This document shows, piece after piece, positions 45,069-53,805 of a stretch of DNA of 64,000 nucleotides. The DNA lies in contig CAWIMY010000002.1 of assembly GCA_963837355.1 (NCBI GenBank), positions 434,001 through 498,000 of the forward strand, given 5' to 3'. The notes beneath the pieces were generated by a model. The model had not been told where the DNA came from. It saw only the letters and a program-made list of their open reading frames with translations, and made no database searches. The position numbers were made by a program, and so were the translations under genes. Origin of the DNA: Aureispira sp963837355. GTDB lineage: Bacteria > Bacteroidota > Bacteroidia > Chitinophagales > Saprospiraceae. Positions within the stretch are counted from its first letter, which is position 1. Each line of letters starts with the position of its first letter.

Positions 45069-46041
45069 ATGTACCAACTTACTTGTCTTCTATTACTCTC
45101 TTTTCTTGGTGTAGCTTGTAATGAAGTGGCCTCCAAAAAAACAATTTCCCCCACGACAGAAACAGCACACACTCACCGACTTAGAATTCAACCTTCCCGA
45201 CCTTTACCCCGAAGGCATAGAATACCGCCCTTCCACCCAAACCATCTACCTCGGTTCTATGGCTGGTCAGCCCATCAAAATGATTGACAAAGAAGGTAAG
45301 ATTAGTGATTTTAACAAAGGGGAGCAACCCTTTCCTTTAGGGACAATTGGCATCGAAATCGATGAGGTCAATGGCCGTTTAATTGCTTGCTGCTCGGATA
45401 GAGACAAGCAGTATGAGCGGGCTATTGCCCAAGTGCGTGTTTATGATTTGGAATCGGGAGCATTGCTCCAAGACCTCAATTTGGCCCCACTGCTAGAAGC
45501 CGAAGAATACCAAGCCAACGACGCCACGGTTACAGCAGATGGAACCATTATATTGTCGGATAGAAAAGGCAACGCGCTTTATAAAATTGATAAAAACTAT
45601 GAGGCTGCTATTTTTTATAGAAATGAAGAAACCCTAAAAATGCCCAATGGCTTGGCGTACCACCCCGATGGTTTTGTACTGGTTGCACAATCCAAAGACC
45701 ATCCCCAGCTTTGTAAATTTCCCTATAGCAATCCTGAGAATAGGCAAGAAGTCCGTATTGAGGACGAGCGTTTTCAAGGCTTTGATGGGCTTGTCTTAGC
45801 CGATAAAAATAGGGTGGTAGGTGTAAGCACCATCAAAAGTAACCAAGGAAAAGATGCCTTAATTGAGTTGACCACCACCGATAATTGGCAATCGGCCAGC
45901 ATCAGCAACTACCAAGAGGTCAACAGCAGCACCACCGTTGCCCAAGTAAGCGACCAAGAATACTACGTCTTAAACCAAGATTTTAGGAATCCAAGTGCCA
46001 AAACCGTCGTTGTAGAGCGGGTTGTGTTTGAAAACGAGTAA
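45069..46041 (+). pseudogene. SMP-30/gluconolactonase-like lipoprotein, split by a frameshift
   Basis: An ATG at 45069 starts a lipoprotein signal peptide (MYQLTCLLLLSFLGVAC, then NEVASKKTISP) in one frame; from about 45165 the protein continues in the next frame as TDLEFNLPDLYPEGIEYRPSTQTIYLGSMAGQPI and runs on as a beta-propeller of SMP-30/NHL type to 46041 (DDATVTADGTIILSDRKGNALYKI, KMPNGLAYHPDGFVLVAQS). A one-base skip in the GCACACACTCACC stretch (~45153-45168) joins them into ~323 residues. The in-frame ATG at 45121 would give a 306-residue protein without signal peptide. It could be an assembly error, a recent mutation, or slippage in the AC repeat. Confidence 0.65.
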
Positions 46042-46117
46042 CGAGCAGCCGTTTCCAACAATATATGCTTATCTTCTTTCCAAATTTTATCTCCCTAAAA
46101 AAGTATCGGAATAGAAC

Positions 46118-46792
46118 ATGGAAAAACTGCAAAAGCGCCCCTTTAGAACCTATCACAAACAGATGGGATTGTTACAGTCCCTGTTGGACAATACCTTTCC
46201 TACACAATTGTATGCGTGGGATAATAGTACCTTAGATTGCCAACAACAGGGTGCTTCCTTTTTTGGCTTTGTGTACGATGGTACCGCAACAATTACAACC
46301 GCGCAAGGTAGTTTTCAATTGGGCGCGGGAATGTATTGCTGTGTGCCCACACAAGTACAGGTTGAAGGGAAGGGACGAGGTTTGTTGATTGAACAGCGTG
46401 CTTTTGAGGGCTTTTTTCAGTTGGGTGGGCCGATTGAGAACAAAGGGCGTTTGCAATACATTGATGGTTGTACCGATTCGCTACTTATTGCACCGCCCGT
46501 TTGGGGTAACCCTTGCCTAAACTTACTCAACATTCCCGCAGGCACGTTTCAATCCCAGCATACCCACCCTTCGTTTAGAATTGGAATGGTGGTTCGTGGA
46601 ACAGGTACCTGTATTACTCCTGAAGGCCAAACACCCTTGGAAGCAGGCTTGTTGTTTGTCATTGAAGAAGATACCCTACACAGTTTCAAGACGGAGGAGA
46701 ATGAATTATTGATCGTGGCTTATCATCCTGATTCTGATTTTGGCCCAACCGATGAGAACCACCCAATGGTCAACAAAACTATTCTCAATTAA
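46118..46792 (+). CDS. Cupin-domain protein
   Basis: 224 residues with two cupin-like halves. The second half carries metal-ligand-type residues: QSQHTHPSFRIGMVVRGTGTCITPEG (HxH...E-lacking variant with R), then LEAGLLFVIEEDTLHSFKTEENELLIVAYHPDSDFGP with the last His. The first half (GFVYDGTATITTAQGSFQLGAGMYCCVP) has the fold but not the His pair. First of four tightly packed plus-strand genes (17, 16 and 10 bases apart). Substrate unknown. Confidence 0.75.
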   Translation: MEKLQKRPFRTYHKQMGLLQSLLDNTFPTQLYAWDNSTLDCQQQGASFFGFVYDGTATITTAQGSFQLGAGMYCCVPTQVQVEGKGRGLLIEQRAFEGFFQLGGPIENKGRLQYIDGCTDSLLIAPPVWGNPCLNLLNIPAGTFQSQHTHPSFRIGMVVRGTGTCITPEGQTPLEAGLLFVIEEDTLHSFKTEENELLIVAYHPDSDFGPTDENHPMVNKTILN

Positions 46793-46809
46793 CCCCAAAA
46801 TCGTTAACT

Positions 46810-47790
46810 ATGCGTTGTCCCAATTGTAATAAAAAACAGGCTGTAGCGGCAGGCTCTAATTGCCTTAACTGTGGCCATACTATTGTTTTTGACCCTAAAA
46901 AAGATACCCTTAGTGACCAAGAATTTAAGGAGTTGACTACTACCATACGCGGTGCAGGAGAAGTGTATTTCACCAAAAACCAATTATACAGTTATTATTT
47001 AGAAGCCTATAAGGCTTCGTGTTTCTCTACCCTTGTGTTCTTCTTACTTGCGCTTGGTTCTTTTTTATTCTTAATCAACGCTTTTTTTATACAAGAGAAG
47101 CTGCCCGTTCAATCGACGTATTTAAATAGCGCAGCAATCGCTTGTTTTAGCTTATCTATGACAGGCTTGTTTGGGCTTCCCAAAAAGAAACCTAAAATCT
47201 CTAAAGTAGCCTTTGATGGGTTGATAGAACGCTGGATGCACCACTACCCGATTCCAAATCTATTGATAGCGCCCAGTTTGCAGCAACCGCCACCTGGCAA
47301 CTTTTCAGAACCTGACTTATACGATTATGGAGTAGAGGGCATCATCATTGTAGACCGCGATATTTATGTGGATTTATTTGTCTTGAACGACTATTTGAGT
47401 GATTGGAAATCGGTTATCATTGCCCAAAGTGGTTACCCCAATTATTTAATTGATAATGTGCAAAAAATCATTGATAACAATCCCACCATCAAAGTCTACT
47501 ACCTCCACGATGCGACCACAGGCACTAATTACATGAAGGAAAAGGTGCGGCAGTTTTTGAGAATGCCCGCTTCCTTGGAAGAATTGGACATGGGTGTTAA
47601 TGTAGATGATAGCCGCAAGATGGATATTTTCAAGCGCCGTGGTCAGGAAGAAGGCGGTATTCGCCTAGACTTTATTCCACCTGCTCGCTTGGCACAAACT
47701 ATGGGCTTGGCCCTGGTTGGAGGGCTGCTTTTGAGTGAGGTATTGAATACTTATGAAAACCGTTCTAATAGTAGTGGAAGTTTTGGATAG
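46810..47790 (+). CDS. Zinc-ribbon membrane protein of unknown function
   Basis: 326 residues. A CPNC...CLNC zinc ribbon is at residues 3-21, then two membrane segments (about 73-95 and 106-122) and a cytosolic domain that repeats acidic, aromatic patterns: VEGIIIVDRDIYVDLFVLNDYLSDWKSVIIAQSGYPNYL and IKVYYLHDATTGTNYMK. A last hydrophobic patch and a Ser/Asn tail close it. The middle part looks like a Rossmann-type fold, but I recognise no family. It lies in a tight row with a cupin and an asparagine-synthase-like gene. Confidence 0.6.
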   Translation: MRCPNCNKKQAVAAGSNCLNCGHTIVFDPKKDTLSDQEFKELTTTIRGAGEVYFTKNQLYSYYLEAYKASCFSTLVFFLLALGSFLFLINAFFIQEKLPVQSTYLNSAAIACFSLSMTGLFGLPKKKPKISKVAFDGLIERWMHHYPIPNLLIAPSLQQPPPGNFSEPDLYDYGVEGIIIVDRDIYVDLFVLNDYLSDWKSVIIAQSGYPNYLIDNVQKIIDNNPTIKVYYLHDATTGTNYMKEKVRQFLRMPASLEELDMGVNVDDSRKMDIFKRRGQEEGGIRLDFIPPARLAQTMGLALVGGLLLSEVLNTYENRSNSSGSFG

Positions 47791-47806
47791 GCAATAGACT
47801 TTTATC

Positions 47807-49549
47807 ATGGCAGTATTAGCAGGCATTACCAACGGTAACGAGGAAGAAATTAAACAGCTCTACCAAACGGTGCAGCACCGAGGGCGCGATGCCTTGACCG
47901 TCCATTCTCTCCAACGCCATTATTTAGCGACAGCCAACAACCAACGTGATCTCGTTACCAAAATAAGTAGTGGGAGCTATGCTACCGCGCATGTAGTGGT
48001 TAGTGTGGCGGGAGCCGTTACCAACAAAACCTACCAGCCGCTCACGCCCGAGGCCATTGCCACGCTTTATCAACAAGAGGGCTTGGAAAAACTCTTGCAA
48101 CGCCTCCAAGGAGCCTTTGTGTTGGCCATTCTGACCCCTGAGCATCTCCATCTAGTACGAGATGCCACAGGACAGCGCACTATTTATTACCAACAACAAG
48201 CGCAGCAATTTGCTTTTTGTGTAGAGTCTAAGGGAATTCAGGCGCTGCCGAGCTTTTCCCCAATTATCAATACCAAGGCTATTTTTCAGTATTTTTCCTA
48301 CAGTTTTGTGCCGATGCACGAGACGATGTTAGAAGGGATTAAAGAATTGCCCGCAGGCTATTGCCTCACGTATGATTTGGCTAAAAAAACAAGTTTCTTA
48401 CAGCGTTTTTTCCAATTAGAAAGCTTTGAGAAGCATCCAATAGAAGACTTAGACTACTGGAAAAAAAGAATCAAAACGGAGATTCTAGCAGAAATTGACG
48501 ACAAGCTGCGCAATCAAAAAGAAGTAGGCATTTTTCTGTCGGGGGGCTTAGATTCGAGTATTATAACGGCACAAGTTGCGCAGCGACATACGGCTCCTGT
48601 GCATACCTTTTCCATTCATTTTGGCAAACGCTACCTCAACGAGCTGGAATTTGCCAAGAGTGTGGCCGACCGCTACCAAACCATTCATCACGAGGTAGAG
48701 ATCAAGCCCAAAGACTTTATGCCCACTATTAGAAAAACGATTTGGCACTTAGATGATCCGATTGGCGATCCGATTACGATTCCTAATTTTGAGCTGGCCA
48801 AGTATGCGGCACAGCATGTTCCCGTTATTTTTAATGGAGAAGGCTCTGACCCTTGTTTTGGAGGTCCTAAGAATATTCCAATGTTGTTGGGGCATTGGTA
48901 TGGGGGGCTAGAGCGCGGCAAAAACTTCCGAGAAAAAGCCTACTTAGCCTCTTATCGCCGAGGCTACAAACACCTAAAGGATTTACTTTCGCCAAGGCTG
49001 TTGGAGCGGTTTGATGAAGAAGAATACTTGGAATCCGTCTTGGTACCATTTTTTAAAGAGCCACAGCTCAATTTTTTGGATAAATTGATGAGCATCAACA
49101 TTCGGTTGAAGGGCGCCCATTTAATTTTGCCCAAAGTAGAACGAATGTTAGGCGCAGCGGGTTTACCTGCTGTAGCACCATTTTTCACCCAACCACTGGT
49201 ACAATCCAGTATGGAAATGCCTTCTAACTATAAACTACATCAAGGCGTAGAAAAGTACATTCTCAAAGAAATATTTGCCCAAGACTTGCCCGACAGCATC
49301 ATTCAGCGCCCCAAGAGTGGTATGCGCGTACCTGTCCGCTTCTGGTTTCAGGGCGAAATGAAACGGTATAAAAAGAAACTATTCGATCCCAAGGCCATTC
49401 AACAGGCCGATATTTTTAACCCCGAAACGGTCAAATTGTTATTGCAATACAGCGACAAAAAAGGCCTAGAACGGCATGGTTTATTAACTTGGATGATGAT
49501 GACGTTTGAAGTTTGGAGACAAATTTTTGTAGAAAAACAAGCCCTTTAA
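47807..49549 (+). CDS. Asparagine-synthase-like protein lacking the N-terminal glutaminase Cys
   Basis: 580 residues. Residues 1-200 have the class II glutamine amidotransferase fold (QHRGRDALTVHS, ASIGLVRDATGQRTIYYQQ-like region) but residue 2 is Ala (MAVLAG) instead of the catalytic Cys, so glutamine cannot be used by the normal route. The synthetase half is intact: PP-loop SGGLDSS at 245-251, NGEGSDPCFGG and IQRPKSGMRVPVRFWF. It probably uses ammonia or another amine to amidate an acid; the substrate may not be aspartate. Tight neighbours: zinc-ribbon protein before, LRR protein after. Confidence 0.82.
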   Translation: MAVLAGITNGNEEEIKQLYQTVQHRGRDALTVHSLQRHYLATANNQRDLVTKISSGSYATAHVVVSVAGAVTNKTYQPLTPEAIATLYQQEGLEKLLQRLQGAFVLAILTPEHLHLVRDATGQRTIYYQQQAQQFAFCVESKGIQALPSFSPIINTKAIFQYFSYSFVPMHETMLEGIKELPAGYCLTYDLAKKTSFLQRFFQLESFEKHPIEDLDYWKKRIKTEILAEIDDKLRNQKEVGIFLSGGLDSSIITAQVAQRHTAPVHTFSIHFGKRYLNELEFAKSVADRYQTIHHEVEIKPKDFMPTIRKTIWHLDDPIGDPITIPNFELAKYAAQHVPVIFNGEGSDPCFGGPKNIPMLLGHWYGGLERGKNFREKAYLASYRRGYKHLKDLLSPRLLERFDEEEYLESVLVPFFKEPQLNFLDKLMSINIRLKGAHLILPKVERMLGAAGLPAVAPFFTQPLVQSSMEMPSNYKLHQGVEKYILKEIFAQDLPDSIIQRPKSGMRVPVRFWFQGEMKRYKKKLFDPKAIQQADIFNPETVKLLLQYSDKKGLERHGLLTWMMMTFEVWRQIFVEKQAL

Positions 49550-49559
49550 ATTAGATCTT

Positions 49560-50123
49560 ATGAAAACGCTAGTACACCTTATTATCTGGGGATTGGTAGG
49601 TTATTACCTACTCTCTATAAATGTTTTTGAACGCTTGACAGGCGAATACCACTCCCTTGAAAAGGCATTAGAACGCCCACTAGAAGTCAAAATACTCGAC
49701 CTTTCTAACAACGAATTAACCGTACTCTCCCCTGCTATTGGAGCACTGAAACGCTTGCAACACCTACGGGTGAGCTACAACAAACTGCTCACTTTGCCCG
49801 ATGAGATTTGCACCTTAGCAGACTTGCGCGTTATTCGGGCAGGGTACAACAGTTTGGTCTCCTTGCCTGATTGCCTCGATCAATTGAAGGAATTGCGGCA
49901 GCTGCGCGTCGGCTACAACCAACTCGCGGCGTTACCATCCAATATTGGTCAAATAAGAAGCTTGCAACGTTTACACATCGGTTACAACCCCTTGTCAGAA
50001 TTTCCTGAGAGCCTATATAAGCTGAACGGCTTACTACATTTGGGCTGCAATGGAACAACTATTCCAGAAGAAGATATTCGGATCTTGAAGGGGGTTTTGC
50101 CCTATGTAGAGATTAAGCATTAA
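49560..50123 (+). CDS. Leucine-rich repeat protein with N-terminal membrane anchor
   Basis: 187 residues: an N-terminal hydrophobic segment (LVHLIIWGLVGYYLLSINVF) and then five to six 23-residue leucine-rich repeats of the form LxxLxxLxVxYNxLxxLPxxI (KILDLSNNELTVLS, RLQHLRVSYNKLLTLPDEI, LRQLRVGYNQLAALPSNI). It is likely membrane-tethered and used for protein contact. It starts 10 bases after the asparagine-synthase-like gene and is the last of the row. Confidence 0.8.
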   Translation: MKTLVHLIIWGLVGYYLLSINVFERLTGEYHSLEKALERPLEVKILDLSNNELTVLSPAIGALKRLQHLRVSYNKLLTLPDEICTLADLRVIRAGYNSLVSLPDCLDQLKELRQLRVGYNQLAALPSNIGQIRSLQRLHIGYNPLSEFPESLYKLNGLLHLGCNGTTIPEEDIRILKGVLPYVEIKH

Positions 50124-50228
50124 AGTACGAGGCAGCTTTTCGAGACTGCAAAAGATGGTAAAGTACCCAGCAGCTGGCCTTGTTATAGTTCTCTGACACT
50201 ACTATTTTCTTTTAGTTTTTAGAATACC

Positions 50229-50236
50229 TATCTTTG
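50229..50236 (+). promoter_or_regulatory. Bacteroidota -7 box upstream of metF
   Basis: TATCTTTG matches TAnnTTTG exactly, 70 bases before the metF ATG. A small GC hairpin (50281-50296) lies in the presumed leader just before the start codon. The -33 element is not clear. Confidence 0.35.
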
Positions 50237-50305
50237 AGCATTGAGTAAGTACTATTTCCTACTCTTCAAACAAAAAGCATAAGGGCTTCGCCCCTTTTCT
50301 ACACT

Positions 50306-51262
50306 ATGAAAGTAACTGACCATTTCAAAGCCGCCAATGGCGAGACCTTGATTTCTTTTGAGATTTTACCTCCGCTCAAAGGCGGAAAGATCCAAAGTAT
50401 TTTTGATACGCTAGATCCGCTGATGGAGTTTAACCCGCCCTTTATTGATGTGACCTACCACCGCGAGGAGTTTGTTTACAAAAAGCGGGCAAGTGGGTAT
50501 TATGAGAAGGTAGAAATGCGCAAGCGGCCAGGTACGGTTGGCATTTGTGCGGCGATCATGCACCGTTATAGTGTTGATGCGGTACCTCACTTAATTTGTG
50601 GGGGCTTTAGTGTAGAGGAAACGGAAGATGCCTTGATTGATTTAAAATTTTTGGGGATTGATAATGTCTTGGCACTACGCGGAGATGCCCGAAAGTTTGA
50701 AGGCAAGTTTATTCCAGAATCCAATGGTCACAACTACGCGTTGGATTTGGTGAAGCAGATGTCTAACATGAACAATGGGATCTATTTGGACAACGACATT
50801 ACCAATGCGGAACCTTCTGATTTTTGTATTGCAGTTGCAGGGTATCCCGAAAAGCATTTTGAAGCGCCCAACCACGGCAGCGATTTGAAGTTCTTAAAAG
50901 ACAAGATCGAAGCGGGAGCCGAGTACATCGTCACACAAATGTTTTTTGATAACCAGCAGTACTTTGACTTTGTAAAGCGCTGTCGTGCCGAAGGCATTAA
51001 CGTTCCGATTGTACCAGGGCTCAAGCCCTTGACCAAAAAATACCAACTCAATTCTATACCCCGTATTTTCCACCTCAATATTCCGCAGGACTTTTCGGAT
51101 GCCTTGATCGCGGCCAAAGATGCCGAAGCCCGCCAACAAGTGGGCATTGAGTGAACCGTTGCCCAATCCAAGGAACTAAAAGCTGCAGGCGTTCCCTGCT
51201 TGCATTATTATACCATGGGTGATGTAGATACAATCAAAGAAATCGTCGAGCAAATTTATTAA
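50306..51262 (+). pseudogene. metF: Methylenetetrahydrofolate reductase, interrupted by an in-frame TGA
   Basis: From the ATG the protein reads TLISFEILPPLKGG (with the catalytic-type Glu), VDVTYH, KRPGTVGICAAIMHRY, HLICGGFSVEETEDAL, NVLALRGD and YIVTQMFFDNQQYFDFV, all MetF blocks. At 51152-51154 a TGA stops it after VGIE (282 residues). The same frame continues TVAQSKELKAAGVPCLHYYTMG... to a TAA at 51260-51262. In homologues a Trp (TGG) stands at the TGA position, so the full protein would be 318 residues, the usual size. This is a one-base G-to-A difference: nonsense mutation, sequence error, or read-through. MetF supplies methyl-THF for methionine synthesis. Confidence 0.85.
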
Positions 51263-51266
51263 AACT

Positions 51267-51304
51267 AAAAAGCTGGTAGCGCAAAGGTGCTACCAGCTTT
51301 TTTT
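51267..51304. terminator. Bidirectional Rho-independent terminator between metF and ctaA
   Basis: 14-bp stem (51267-51280 with 51289-51302), 8-nt loop, T run to the right and A run to the left. It starts five bases after the distal TAA of metF, which supports that TAA as the original gene end. Confidence 0.9.
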
Positions 51305-51327
51305 ATTGAGTTTATCTAGCTTGAATG

Positions 51328-52518
51328 CTAAGTCTCTGGCGTATCCAAAATGGTCTTCTCAGAAGAAGTAGGTGCCTCTACCGTTTGCAATAAATAGTCT
51401 CCGCCTGCACTAAATTGATAGTTGACAAACAACATAACAGCGAGTAGTAATAGTCCGCCTGCTTGATGCAACACCCCTAGCAATAGAGGAATTTGCCCGA
51501 TGCCATTGAGCAATGTCAATATACCCAACGTTACTTGCGCCAGCAATAGCACCATCAACAAAGCCGTTCCGATTGCAAGGGCCTTAGATTTGTGAATGCG
51601 GCGAACGTAGAAATAAAAGATAGGGATTAAAAAGCATAGTAAATAAGCCGTACCTCGGTGCAATAGTTGAATCAAAGCTGCGGCAAACCCTGCTCCTTCC
51701 TCAGAATTGTACGCCTGCATATTTTCCCAAGTCCACTTCGAATGGTCTTTAAGTACATCAGCAATCCAAATCCAAGAGTCGTCAGCACTGTTAATTTCCA
51801 TGTGTGGAAAATGGTTGAACAGCAAGCCCGCTTTGATCCCTGCCATGAGGCCACCAAAGACGATTTGCAGCCCTATAATTGCCGTAATGCGCCAAGCGAA
51901 GGAGCGAAGGCGTTTGTTGTGCTCATCGCTCGTCTGCGGTTGTACCACGGGCAAGGTTACCCAAATTAAATAAGAAAAAACCAGCGTTGCCAAACTGAGG
52001 TGAATGGTCAACTTGTAGCCATTGACCCAAGCCAGCTCAGGGGTATCCAAGCCCGATTGAACCATAATCCAGCCAAACAAGGCCACGAGCATGGTCAAAA
52101 GCACCACAATACCTAGGCGCTTCATCAGTGGCTTAGATAGCCACCCTTTGCGCCAAAAAATAAGAAAGGGAATCAAAAAGACAAAGCCCATCAGACGAGC
52201 CCATAAACGGTGAAAATACTCCCAAAAGTAGATGAATTTGAATTCGTCCATGGGAATCCCATTGGGATACAATACCCCTGACCATTTCATATTGACCTGA
52301 CCAATAGCGTGTTCCATGTATTCTTGACGAGCAGTTTCCCAAGCGTCTGCATCGAGTGGTGGTAAGGTACCTTGTATAACCGCCCATTCTGTAATGGACA
52401 GCCCAGAGTCGGTGAGGCGGGTAATTCCACCAATAATTACTTGGCAAAGAACCATAAAAACACCCATCATCAACCAAACTTTTACGGCCTTTGGATAGGG
52501 CTGCTTTGCTAGAGCCAT
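51328..52518 (-). CDS. ctaA: COX15/CtaA heme A synthase
   Basis: About 396 residues from the ATG at 52518; the frame is open 39 codons further but that stretch is not family-like. Eight membrane segments and the paired family motifs are seen: GGITRLTDSGLSITEWAVIQGTLPPL, FIYFWEYFHRLWARLMG, FGGLMAGIKAGLLFNHFPHM and LIQLLHRGTAYLL with the heme-ligand His residues. It oxidises heme O to heme A for cytochrome oxidase. The two extra Cys pairs of some bacterial forms are not obvious. Its start faces the probable origin. Confidence 0.92.
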   Translation of the reverse strand: MALAKQPYPKAVKVWLMMGVFMVLCQVIIGGITRLTDSGLSITEWAVIQGTLPPLDADAWETARQEYMEHAIGQVNMKWSGVLYPNGIPMDEFKFIYFWEYFHRLWARLMGFVFLIPFLIFWRKGWLSKPLMKRLGIVVLLTMLVALFGWIMVQSGLDTPELAWVNGYKLTIHLSLATLVFSYLIWVTLPVVQPQTSDEHNKRLRSFAWRITAIIGLQIVFGGLMAGIKAGLLFNHFPHMEINSADDSWIWIADVLKDHSKWTWENMQAYNSEEGAGFAAALIQLLHRGTAYLLCFLIPIFYFYVRRIHKSKALAIGTALLMVLLLAQVTLGILTLLNGIGQIPLLLGVLHQAGGLLLLAVMLFVNYQFSAGGDYLLQTVEAPTSSEKTILDTPET

Positions 52519-52859
52519 GTGTATAGTTTTAATTAAAAAAGTAGATTGGAAAATCTGCTTAAGAAAATAGGTTTCCAACCTAAGCATTTCTGTTACAAAA
52601 ATACAACGTCTTAGAAAATATATGGCGCTCTCCAACGCGAAGTTCTTTTTATTTAGACAAAATCTAAACTTATTACTAACAGTTCCAATAGACTCGCCTT
52701 TCCGTTCAGCAAGGAGAATGCGGTACTTGCGGGAGAGAGGTATGCTGTGTTGACTATTTTTTATGGACTCAACATTTTTTCAACGCGCGGCAATTTTGGC
52801 AGCGTGCCTTTGAAGCCCACACAAATGTTTTTGTTCTGGGATTTTTGAGAAGGGGCTCC

Positions 52860-53775
52860 GCCTATTATATTATAATAAAAAAATTTTCTAAAATTAAAAC
52901 CCCCTTCATTATTAGGGCTGTGGATAAGTGGATAACTCGTAAAAAAGAAGTCTTTTAAAAAGAGGGTAGAGTAATCCACACTAAAAATCGACTTATCCCC
53001 CATAGTTATCCACGACTATTTTCCCAAAATACAAGAACTTAACTAAGTTATACACATTAAAACGTCTTTTTGTGTATAACTTTTAGAAAAAAAGAAGTCT
53101 ACAAAAAGAAAGTAGTGTGCTGTGGACAAAATGTGTATAATAGCAGACTTATCCCCAAAATTAGCCAACACATAGAAATGCTAAATAGAGGATAAATAAA
53201 AGTGTTGATGAACTGTGGATAAATATAGGCTTATCCACAATAATCCACAAAAAAACAGTGCATAACTCAACTTTTAACAGTTTGATAATCTAAAGCTTAC
53301 ACATTACTCTAAAACAGCTGTGGATAACCACCCCTACCAATTTGTTTTACTTTAGAAATACAAAAAAATGGATGCCACGATGTGGATAACCTATGGGTTA
53401 TAGGGAAAAATTTACATAAACCAAATTCTACCACAACTTTATGCACATTGTGTATAACAGGGGGTAAAACTGTTCATAACTTGTGAGTAACTGACGGAGG
53501 TAATTTCTGAGAATCTTTTTTTGATCTTTTTTTGCGTAAGATAAGTTATTTTGTACGCGTAATAGTGTTTTGTTGAACAGATTTATTCGCTTTGTCATAA
53601 TTATCCACTTTGTCTCTGTGTATAATACACTAAAATGTGGATAACTATTGTGGGTAAATAGGGCTCTATTCACAAAATAATCCTTCAAATCGTTGTGCAA
53701 TATTCCTTTTCTAGTAACTTTGTTGGTTAGTCGTTCTCAAATAGAAGAGTACATACTTTTGTTTGTGGATAAACC
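52860..53775. other. oriC: Probable chromosomal origin of replication (DnaA-box cluster)
   Basis: A gene-free stretch of about 900 bases with seven exact DnaA boxes: TGTGGATAA at 52919, 53214, 53319, 53381, 53636 and 53764, and TTATCCACA at 53231. Six more fit TTATNCACA (53048, 53071, 53132, 53439, 53449, 53617) and several are one base off (52927, 52972, 53006, 53121, 53149, 53241, 53601). The pair 53214/53231 forms an inverted repeat with an 8-nt spacer. An A/T-only block lies at the left end. The remaining left flank (52519-52859) shows no gene. Short frames here have no family pattern. No dnaA gene is in the window, so the call rests on the boxes and on nearby parS sites. Confidence 0.85.
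52861..52905. other. AT-rich block at the left edge of oriC, candidate unwinding element
   Basis: About 40 bases with almost only A and T just before the first DnaA box pair (52919-52935). Such a block next to DnaA boxes is where duplex opening normally starts. Position and composition are seen; the function is inferred. Confidence 0.5.
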
Positions 53776-53805
53776 AACTTGCTTTTATTCTCAACCGCTG
53801 CCACT

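Noticed and set aside
50281..50296. Small GC hairpin just before the metF ATG as a riboswitch
   Set aside because: The leader of ~60 bases is too short and lacks any SAM or cobalamin riboswitch pattern; only a five-pair stem is seen.
52761..53003. 80-codon minus-strand frame at the left of oriC
   Set aside because: Crosses the AT-rich block and two DnaA boxes; no recognisable protein features.
53428..53700. 90-codon frame on the minus strand inside the DnaA-box region
   Set aside because: It runs through several DnaA boxes, has no family pattern and the composition of intergenic DNA. The box cluster explains the sequence.
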